A stretch of DNA of 8,427 bases from an uncultured Clostridiaceae bacterium (lineage in GTDB: Bacteria > Bacillota > Clostridia > Lachnospirales > Lachnospiraceae): the NCBI GenBank assembly GCA_947175805.1, contig CAMWOF010000093.1, forward strand, positions 1-8,427, given 5' to 3'. A program made the translations under genes and the position numbers. Below are positions 1 to 5,821 of the stretch, piece after piece. Positions within the stretch are counted from its first letter, which is position 1. Each line of letters opens with the position of its first letter. The notes below the pieces were generated by a model. It did no database searches and was not told where the DNA came from. It worked only from the letters and a program-made list of their open reading frames with translations.

Positions 1-496
1 TTGCCTGCCGCACACCGATTCCGGAACATACTGCAACATAGTTTGTGGTCATTTTGCAGCCGATTTCATCTTCACCAAAAGAATTAAGCAGTACAATCTC
101 ATGTTTTAGCTCATCGTCCATTAATTCCATTACCGTTGTACGGTCTTCTTTATTCATCTGGCGAAGACATTCTGTCAGTTCTGTAATTTCAAATTGGGAG
201 AGTACACTGACTCTTTTCTGAATACTTATTTCGCTGATATACTCGATTTTGTTTTCAGCATACTCCAGTATGTCTGCGAGAGTATTCGCACTCAAAACAT
301 GATATAGTCTGCTGCGTTCTTTCAGACTAAGCAATTCTAATGCGGCTGCAATATCCTTTTCATGATATGCAAGTATCCGTTCCTGCTTGATTTTAGGACT
401 TAAATTACTACGAAGCACCTCAACAATCTCTATTTTGTAGTCAGGATGCTGTATCATTTCGATTACTCCGTTCTGCACATTGTCTTTTTCATTCAT
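1..496 (-). CDS. mgtE: Magnesium transporter MgtE, N-terminal part (runs off the left edge)
   Basis: The reading frame is open from ATG 496-494 to the window edge, 165 codons with no stop. MgtE is a dimeric Mg2+ channel of the inner membrane whose cytoplasmic N domain and CBS domains sense internal Mg2+ and gate the pore. Residues 1-140 are charged and helical, with repeated leucine and acid pairs (DIAAALELL at 49-57, MNKEDR and MELMDDELKHE near 114-134), as in the superhelical MgtE N domain. Residues 141-165 (GEDEIGCKMTTNYVAV and onward) match the family's junction into the first CBS domain, usually E.T.G..MT..YV.V. The second CBS domain and the five membrane helices lie outside the window. 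AAAGGAGG sits 8 nt before this ATG and fixes the start. A nearby upstream ATG (502-500) hits a stop after two codons. The gene has its own promoter and a long leader, so it is probably controlled apart from the kinase gene before it. Confidence 0.92.
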   Translation of the reverse strand, partial: MNEKDNVQNGVIEMIQHPDYKIEIVEVLRSNLSPKIKQERILAYHEKDIAAALELLSLKERSRLYHVLSANTLADILEYAENKIEYISEISIQKRVSVLSQFEITELTECLRQMNKEDRTTVMELMDDELKHEIVLLNSFGEDEIGCKMTTNYVAVCSGIGVRQA

Positions 497-841
497 TGCA
501 TGCTCCTCCTTTACTTGTTGGACTTGCATATCACAAGCCATAGATAAACAGGCAGGCGCAAAAAAGTAATCGAGCAAAAAGGCATAAAAATACCATTGTC
601 GCTCATGAACCTTAAGATTCTGCGCTCGACCTGTCGATGCAGTATGGTTTTAGATCCAGACAATGGTCTTTACATATATATGCACAACGAGCTACTACAA
701 ATCACGGACATGACTGTAGCAGTACCTATTATGTCTATATACGAAAACCTTGTCTATACTTCGACTACTACTGTCGTCCATAATCTCACCTCGTTTACTA
801 GAATATTTACAAGCATTCCACATATATGAAAATGAAACGCT
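497..841 (-). promoter_or_regulatory. Long structured mgtE leader, candidate Mg2+-responsive riboswitch (M-box-like, divergent)
   Basis: About 345 nt of untranslated RNA separate the promoter from mgtE, and no plausible gene occupies them. Domain A is closed by AACGAG (795-790) pairing with CUCGUU (691-686). Inside it are AUUAUG/CAUAAU (784-779 with 733-728), a CGAC/GUCG hairpin (776-773 with 765-762) and an 8-bp stem CUGCUACA/UGUAGUAG (722-715 with 699-692, one G-U). Domain B is closed by a perfect 9-bp stem, ACCAUUGUC (667-659) with GACAAUGGU (600-592), and is followed at once by AUUUUU. The M-box family commonly controls mgtE. Two patches resemble its conserved closing region: AGGUGAG (791-785) and UAGCUC (694-689). 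The conserved GGCUCC and GCUGCCC core is not visible. I therefore see a regulatory leader with confidence, but its class and ligand are inference. Confidence 0.5.
592..667 (-). repeat. Perfect 9-bp inverted repeat with T run in the mgtE leader (possible attenuator)
   Basis: ACCATTGTC and GACAATGGT are exact reverse complements enclosing 58 nt. The enclosed RNA can itself form nested stems: AACC/GGUU, CUGC/GCAG and UCGAC/GUCGA. On the minus strand the second arm runs straight into ATTTTTATGCCTTTTTG, so the stem could act as a terminator. The T-rich tract can alternatively form a small GGUAU-UUU-AUGCC hairpin followed by UUUUU that shares GGU with the 9-bp stem. Which of the two forms operates cannot be decided by eye. 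Confidence 0.5.
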
Positions 842-847
842 TTTTTC

Positions 848-875
848 ATTATAACAAAAACCTGTGATAAGTCAA
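848..875 (-). promoter_or_regulatory. Strong sigma-A-type promoter for mgtE
   Basis: Read on the minus strand, TTGACT (875-870) and TATAAT (853-848) are separated by 16 nt. The -10 is a perfect consensus and the -35 has one mismatch. Transcription should start near 841. The promoter begins about 25 nt after the kinase stop codon, and I see no hairpin terminator between them, so some readthrough from the upstream operon is possible. Confidence 0.75.
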
Positions 876-899
876 ATGTAACAAAAAATAAAATTCATA

Positions 900-2012
900 C
901 TATGCCTCCTCCACCACCGGAAACTCCACTATCACTGAAAACCACTGCCCATACTCCGATGCGGCTTTCAACTCCAAATTCAGATTTTCTGCCATCTGTT
1001 TTGCCAGATACAGTCCCATACCTGTAGCCTTACGCTTCTTTTCACTAGTATCGCCTGTAAAACCTCTGTCAAATAAAAAGGGCAAATCCGCCTGCTTCAC
1101 ACCAATTCCGTTATCCTCTATAGAAAGATATATTCTGTTTGTCTCTTCCCTCAGTCCTCCCCGGATTGTTATCTCCCTTTGGGGCTTTTCATCGTCCATA
1201 TATTTGCATGCATTACTGACCACCTGCTCCAGTATAAATAAAAATCCTTTTTTGTCTGTCAAAATCCATACATCTGCTATATCTAAATTAACCCCAATTT
1301 TTTCTTCTTCCAAAAGAGTCTCATACTGCTCCAACAGTTCTTCGCAGCATTCTTTCAAATGCATTCTTTCGAAACAATAGTCCTTATGGCTTGCCTTTAA
1401 ACGGGCATAGTATAAAATCTGCGTTACATACTCTGATATCTGGTTTGTTACATAGACCACTCTCTGATAGAGAAAAGGAGACATTTCCTCCTTCCTGTTA
1501 TCTAATAATAAGGTCATCAGGGATAGGGGTACCTTGATTTCATGCACCCATGTTTCAATATACTCCTCATAGTCCTCCCGTAGCTGCCGCTCTGTCTGTA
1601 ATGCCTCTCTTTCCTGTATGAACCGCCTGCCAATCAGTAAAAGCTGCTCCCTCTCCCGAAACGATAGCTGCTCCAATTCTGGAAACTCCTGCTGCATCCA
1701 AGATGTATCCAAAGTATCCAGAAAATCTGTCACAAGCTTCTCCCGTTTCTCTTCTCTTCGAAGCATACAAGTTACCGCTATAAAAAACACTCCAGTGATG
1801 ATAACAGCAAATATACCTGCCAGAACCAAAAAGCCTTTTGCATCCATGAGCCATAAAAGAAATCCAAAAGACAAATCCATCGCCAGAAGGAGAAATAAAA
1901 AAAGCCGGTACTCCTGACATGTTTTCCATACCTTACTTAGCTCTTTTTTCCCTTTTATACCATTTATTTTTTCTCTTTCTTCTATTCCCATCTTCACCAT
2001 CATCCCCCGCAT
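900..2012 (-). CDS. Intramembrane-sensing histidine kinase, BceS type
   Basis: This is a 370-aa membrane kinase that phosphorylates the response regulator encoded just upstream. Two membrane segments (about 35-56 and 61-83) are joined by only a few residues, so there is essentially no extracellular sensor. That is the signature of kinases that read the state of a partner ABC transporter. The phosphoacceptor is His157 in WVHEIKVPLS. The ATPase domain follows with the N box EQVVSNACKYM (Asn267), G1 DNGIGV (300-305), an F box around PFLFDRGFTGDT (311-322) and G2 GMGLYLAK (331-338). All catalytic motifs are present and the length is slightly above the usual 330-350. The start is uncertain: ATG at 2012 has no clear ribosome binding site, and in-frame ATGs at residues 4, 5 and 8 are alternatives, with GGGGG only close to these. 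It lies 62 nt after the regulator gene. Because the neighbouring permease is frameshifted, the kinase may lack its input. Confidence 0.95.
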   Translation of the reverse strand: MRGMMVKMGIEEREKINGIKGKKELSKVWKTCQEYRLFLFLLLAMDLSFGFLLWLMDAKGFLVLAGIFAVIITGVFFIAVTCMLRREEKREKLVTDFLDTLDTSWMQQEFPELEQLSFREREQLLLIGRRFIQEREALQTERQLREDYEEYIETWVHEIKVPLSLMTLLLDNRKEEMSPFLYQRVVYVTNQISEYVTQILYYARLKASHKDYCFERMHLKECCEELLEQYETLLEEEKIGVNLDIADVWILTDKKGFLFILEQVVSNACKYMDDEKPQREITIRGGLREETNRIYLSIEDNGIGVKQADLPFLFDRGFTGDTSEKKRKATGMGLYLAKQMAENLNLELKAASEYGQWFSVIVEFPVVEEA

Positions 2013-2074
2013 CTGTCAGCTCTATGTCATTCTCATCAGCCCCATTATCAACCATATGGCATTGCCCAAAGATA

Positions 2075-2746
2075 TCATTCCTTCAGTCTAAGACGATATC
2101 CTTCCCCTCTTACCGTCTCCACTCTCTCACTTAACCCAACCTTCTTTAGGGTTCTGCGAAGCCTCGTCATATTCACCTGCAGGGCATTCTCATCAACGTA
2201 TTCACTGGTCCCCCAAAGGGCTTCAAAGAGAGCTTCCTTCGTCACCACCTCCCCTTTTTGCAGAAGAAGACATTCCAGTATCTTTCCCTCCCGCTCGGAA
2301 AGCAATATGGATTCTCCCTCTGCATATAAGGTGTAGGTTCTGTAATCCAATAAAAATCCGTCTCCGTCCAGCATACCCTCCCTGCCTGCAAAACGCTTGA
2401 GAAGATTTTCCACTCTTGCCAGCAGCCTTTTTGTATTGCATGGCTTTGTCAGATAGTCATCAGCTCCCAGCGACAATGCATGGAGCTCGTCTTTTAACTG
2501 GTCTCTTGAAGTCAATATCAATATGGGAACGGCATACTGCCGTTTGATTTGCCGGCAGATTTCAAAACCGTTCATCCCCGGTAAATTCAAATCCAGCAAA
2601 ACCAAGCTGGCATCTGCATCCAGTATATCCGTCACCGTCTGGGAAAATCGGGTAATACAGCTTACTGCATATCCCTCCTTCTGAAAAATATGCATCAGCT
2701 CTTCCTGCATGAATATATCATCCTCCACGATTACTATCTTCTTCAT
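2075..2746 (-). CDS. OmpR/PhoB-family response regulator, BceR type
   Basis: A 223-aa two-component regulator with a receiver domain (about 1-118) and a winged-helix DNA-binding domain (about 128-222). The acidic pocket is E8, D9 and D10, the phosphorylated aspartate is D52 (LVLLDLNLPG), the switch Thr is T79 and the conserved Lys is K101 in the TKP motif. The C-terminal half carries the usual LSEREGKILECLL, YVDENALQVNMTRLRR and VRGEGYRL signatures of OmpR-type regulators, so it is complete and looks functional. An AGGAGG site 4 nt before ATG 2746 sets the start, 15 nt after the permease stop, which argues for one transcript. Bce-type regulators normally activate the promoter of their own transporter genes. 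The inverted repeat ahead of the ATPase gene is the obvious candidate site here. The specific antibiotic sensed cannot be read from the sequence. Confidence 0.97.
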   Translation of the reverse strand: MKKIVIVEDDIFMQEELMHIFQKEGYAVSCITRFSQTVTDILDADASLVLLDLNLPGMNGFEICRQIKRQYAVPILILTSRDQLKDELHALSLGADDYLTKPCNTKRLLARVENLLKRFAGREGMLDGDGFLLDYRTYTLYAEGESILLSEREGKILECLLLQKGEVVTKEALFEALWGTSEYVDENALQVNMTRLRRTLKKVGLSERVETVRGEGYRLRLKE

Positions 2747-2761
2747 GAAACCTCCTCTACT

Positions 2762-4842
2762 TTATTCTATACGCCTTATTTCCATCATCTGCACAATGTT
2801 TTCACGGCTTATGTGCATTACCATTTTTACATATGCACATTCTACCACACAGAGAATTATCATGACAATAACCGCTATCAAAATCAGCATCAGCCCCTGC
2901 CCTCGTACATTTGACGGCAGGATTCCCGAAAACAGGGAATACACTCCGAAAATACCACTCACAAAGGCAGCTCCCAGTGGCACTCCAAAATACCATTTTA
3001 TCTGGCGTTTTGCAGAAGCCCATATCTTCTCATAGGTACTTCCCAGACGAATCAATGTATGATAGCGTCGCTTTGTCTTTTTTTCCTGCATAAGATACAA
3101 AAGGCTAATCACTGTATTCGCAATAATCAGAAAGATGAGAGCAAGATAAATGGTCAGATAGCTGGCTGCAACCACATAAAACACCTGTCTTCCCATATTT
3201 TGCAGATAATTTTCGAATTCCAATCCGCTCCCTGAAAAATATCTATTTCCCTCCATGACTGCCTGCATCAGACCCTTTTCTTCAATCAGACTTTTTGAAA
3301 GCCAGACATTCCAGTAGGTATAAATATTATCCTCGTCTGCATACCGGTCAAACAGCTCATCGGGCAAAACAATCCCAAATCCGATGGTAATGCTCCTGTC
3401 CACCACAATATCAAAAGAGCACACCGCCTTAATCACATACTCCTCATCATCGATTAACATTTTAGGATGATATTGCAAATAACTGTCAAATGTTTTCTTC
3501 TCCTCTGCTCCATAAACCTCTGGGTCAATATAAACAAACAACTCCCCTTCTTCCAGAGAAAGCGGTTCTTTCCCCTGATTTTTAAGGATTTCATTGATTC
3601 CGGAAAGGTCAATCATATGCAGGTCATCTCTGTATATATTTATATTCTCCAATATATCCCTTTGCTCCTGACTCAGATTCCCTGCAGCCTGTTTCATAGA
3701 TGTGGTATCGTATTCACAGGTTTTTCTGTCCGTATCCTCTTCCCACAAATTCCTTGTGGGAAGATACGTCACTCTGATACCTCTCCAGTCGGCAATGAGC
3801 TCTTTTGTCTTCTCCTGCTCCATTAGATTCCGGATATTCTTTCCCGACTCCTCGTCATATTGTTCGAAGGTGAAATCCATATTGTGCCGATTGCCGTTTT
3901 GCAGATTTGTCACTGCAACGGAAATGCCATAACTCATACAGGCAATGGCAACCAACACCAATAGGGAAGAAATGGTCAATGCACCGGAACGCAAAAATAC
4001 ATTTTCCTGCAACTGACGGAACGTAAACATATGAAGCTCTTCTTTCCCTTTACGATTTTTTATCAATTTGCTGAATATAGCACAAAAACCTTTGATCAGC
4101 AAAAAAGTACCCAATACTCCTAATACCAATGTAAACCCAAAATACTGCAAATTCTCCCATGAAATGCCCACAATTGCCATTGCATAAGCAATCGCCAGAA
4201 AAAGTATGCCAAACACCAGCATTCCAAGGGAACGCTTCTCATTGACTATCTTTAATTTCTCCTCCTGGGTATCATGCATCAAACGGTATGGCTCCCGTTT
4301 AATAATTTTAAAACTTAACAGAATATTGGCTGCCAGTTTGATTCCCAAAAAACCAATAACCGTTAATGCAAGGCCCTCTACGGACAGCGTAAAGCGATGC
4401 CCGATAATCCCCAAGCCAATCAGCTTTGCCGTAATCAGACTAATCATTTCAGACAAAAATACCGCAACCGGAAGTCCGATTACAAGCGCCATAGTTCCGC
4501 TGTAAAAATCCTCTGCCATAAGCCACATAAACAACCGTCTGCGCTTCATTCCCAACATAAGAAGCACACCGAATTCGTGGCTTCTTCGCTCTAACTGGTA
4601 TTTCTCGGCAAAATAAATCAGAAAAAGATAAGAAATAAAGAGAAACCATAGGCTCCGGAAATCAGTCTGAACAGGCGGTCTACAGCATTACTCTCCATCT
4701 GCTTTAAAAATATCATGACATCCTGCTTTTCCAGCGAGAGAATAACATAAAATGCCACAATGGAAATAATCAGGGACACAAAATAAATACTGTTTTCCCT
4801 ATGACTTTTTTTACTGTTTTTTCTCATAAGACTAATAAACAT
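2762..4842 (-). pseudogene. BceB-type ABC transporter permease, frameshifted
   Basis: The permease of a peptide-antibiotic ABC transporter is split by one frameshift. The first frame stops at UGA 4620-4618. The rest continues in another frame as LIYFAEKYQLERRSHEFG then GVLLMLGM, which joins smoothly and matches the family's membrane-proximal QLERR..EFG motif. Restoring one T in the TTTTT run (4626-4622) gives 693 aa with ten membrane segments. Two lie before the break or across it, five follow, then an extracellular domain of about 240 aa between segments 7 and 8, then three more. That is the BceB layout. ATG 4842 is chosen over the in-frame GTG 4848 because GGGGGAGG lies 8 nt before the ATG. 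The gene overlaps the ATPase gene by 11 nt. After the break the frame is open to 2762 with no further damage, so the lesion is recent, a sequencing error or reversible. The fragment from GTG 4567 lacks segments 1 and 2. Confidence 0.88.
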
Positions 4843-5602
4843 TTGCACTACCTCCCCCCAGCTGCGCCATTACCGCAATAATCCGCTTATAAAAATCCTG
4901 CTGCGATTCCTCCTCCGGATTACGACGCAATTCATGAAAAATAATGCCATCCTGAATAAATAAAATCCGAGAACAATAGCTGGCTGCATTTCCGTCATGG
5001 GTTACCATCATAATCGTGGTATTTTGATTTTCATTCAGTCCTGCCAGCTTATCCATCAGACTTTTTGCATTTTTACTGTCCAATGCAACGGTAGGCTCAT
5101 CTGCAAGAATCAATGCCGGCTTTAAAATCAATGCCCTTGCCGCCGCAACCCGCTGCTTTTGTCCCCCTGACATCTGTGCCGGAAACTTATCCAGCACCTC
5201 TGCAATTTCCAGATATCCGGCAAGCTGCTCTAATGACTCCGGCTCACCGGTTTCTCCATGTATTGCCATGGGAAGCATAATATTTTCCCGTCCCGTGAGA
5301 TTATCCAACAATTCAAAATCCTGAAACAGATATCCGATTTCATTTCCCCGATACTCTGCCAGCTTCCCCCCTTTAAAACCACTGATATCTTCTCCCTTTA
5401 AAAGAATTTTTCCCTTTGTAGGAGAAATCATAGTAGCAATGCAATTTAACAGGGTTGTCTTGCCTGAACCGCTGCTTCCCATAATTCCTAAAAATTCTCC
5501 CTCCATCACACTGCATGACAAACCATTTAATGCCTTTGTAATATTCTCTTTTTTTCCATACTCTTTATATAATGCCTGCACTTCTAATATTTTTTGCTTC
5601 AT
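4832..5602 (-). CDS. ABC transporter ATP-binding protein, BceA/MacB-like
   Basis: This is a 256-aa cytoplasmic ATPase that powers the permease encoded directly after it. Walker A is GSSGSGKTT (42-50), the Q-loop glutamine is Q94 (YLFQDFELLD), the signature is MSGGQKQR (144-151), Walker B is LILADEPT (164-171) and the H-loop histidine is H202 (MVTHD). The D-loop region reads TVALDS where TGALDS or TGNLDS is more common, a mild change that should be tolerated. Length and the insertion around residues 115-130 fit the family that exports or dislodges cell-wall-active peptides such as bacitracin or lantibiotics. ATG 5602 is preceded by AGAGGAGG at 8 nt. A second AGGAGG lies farther upstream with no start codon nearby. 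It is the first gene of the transporter and two-component operon. Confidence 0.96.
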   Translation of the reverse strand: MKQKILEVQALYKEYGKKENITKALNGLSCSVMEGEFLGIMGSSGSGKTTLLNCIATMISPTKGKILLKGEDISGFKGGKLAEYRGNEIGYLFQDFELLDNLTGRENIMLPMAIHGETGEPESLEQLAGYLEIAEVLDKFPAQMSGGQKQRVAAARALILKPALILADEPTVALDSKNAKSLMDKLAGLNENQNTTIMMVTHDGNAASYCSRILFIQDGIIFHELRRNPEEESQQDFYKRIIAVMAQLGGGSANVY

Positions 5603-5644
5603 AATTCTTCCCTCCTCTTGTATTGCCTCCTAAAATTCCTTATA

Positions 5645-5655
5645 AGAACTGTTCT
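5645..5655. repeat. Perfect 11-bp palindrome AGAAC-T-GTTCT in the transporter-operon leader
   Basis: The two 5-bp arms are exact reverse complements around a single central base. Given the proposed -10 at 5670-5665, the palindrome would cover about +4 to +14, a position where a repressor could block transcription. As RNA it could only form a very tight hairpin, so a DNA site is the better reading. No protein in the window is an obvious binder. Confidence 0.35.
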
Positions 5656-5664
5656 CATATTTGC

Positions 5665-5693
5665 ATTATAAAAGATAACCGCAGAAAAAAACA
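5665..5693 (-). promoter_or_regulatory. Promoter of the Bce-type operon, weak -35
   Basis: On the minus strand TATAAT (5670-5665) is a perfect -10. At the standard 17-nt distance the -35 position reads TGTTTT (5693-5688), a poor match. A strong -10 with a poor -35 and an inverted repeat immediately upstream is the usual form of a promoter that depends on an OmpR-family activator. The leader to the ATPase start would be about 56 nt. Confidence 0.55.
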
Positions 5694-5710
5694 CTTACAC
5701 TTCCTGTAAG
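5694..5710. promoter_or_regulatory. Inverted repeat CTTACA-N5-TGTAAG, likely response-regulator binding site
   Basis: The 6-bp arms are exact reverse complements separated by five bases, so the half-sites lie 11 bp apart, one helical turn. It abuts the weak -35 of the ATPase promoter. BceR-like regulators are reported to bind TnACA-N4-TGTAA elements in this position. The arms here agree with that, but the spacer is one base longer. That the regulator encoded at 2746-2075 binds here is inference. Confidence 0.55.
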
Positions 5711-5724
5711 GTTTGACGCACAAC

Positions 5725-5761
5725 AAAAAGCCAGTCTGCACATATCAGACTGACTTTTTTT
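5725..5761. terminator. Bidirectional intrinsic terminator
   Basis: GCCAGTCTG (5730-5738) and CAGACTGAC (5746-5754) form a 9-bp stem, with one G-U in RNA, around a 7-base loop. On the minus strand it ends in TTTTT (5729-5725) and terminates the uvrA-like transcript. On the plus strand it ends in TTTTTTT (5755-5761). It insulates the Bce-type operon from the gene upstream. Confidence 0.9.
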
Positions 5762-5817
5762 CACAATATCTCATGTGGAGCTTCAATTTCATTTGCAATC
5801 ATATGCCTATACTCCAT
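5761..5817 (-). other. 18-codon ORF between the uvrA-like stop and the terminator
   Basis: The minus strand reads MEYRHMIANEIEAPHEIL and then TGA, starting 4 nt after the uvrA-like stop codon and ending directly at the foot of the terminator stem. A GGAG lies inside it, 9 nt before the internal ATG at 5799. I do not recognise the peptide. It may be the leftover 3' end of an older gene that once owned this terminator, or plain chance. A functional product is not supported. Confidence 0.2.
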
Positions 5818-5821
5818 AAAT

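Noticed and set aside
596..829. 77-aa plus-strand ORF lying antisense to the mgtE leader
   Set aside because: It has no ribosome binding site and an unusual composition, and the stretch is better explained by inverted repeats of a structured leader transcribed from the other strand.
876..899. Terminator between the histidine kinase and mgtE
   Set aside because: The 24 nt are AT-rich but contain no stem that could form a hairpin ahead of the T run.
1933..2055. 40-codon minus-strand ORF (begins MVDNGADEND) starting in the regulator-kinase gap and overlapping the kinase N-terminus in another frame
   Set aside because: It has no clear ribosome binding site and its acidic then basic composition looks like an out-of-frame reading. 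It does overlap the region where the kinase start is uncertain, so it was noted.
2071..2100. Two GATATC palindromes at 2071-2076 and 2095-2100
   Set aside because: They are short restriction-site-like palindromes overlapping the regulator's last codons and nearby coding sequence, and their spacing suggests nothing beyond chance.
4618..4630. Programmed -1 ribosomal frameshifting in the permease
   Set aside because: The site is C UUU UUC UGA, which does not fit the X XXY YYZ slippery pattern because the P-site tRNA would have to re-pair with CUU. The U run is only five long, too short for efficient transcriptional slippage.
4449..4649. 66-aa minus-strand ORF across the permease break
   Set aside because: It is the third, non-coding frame of the permease; the family sequence continues in the other two frames.
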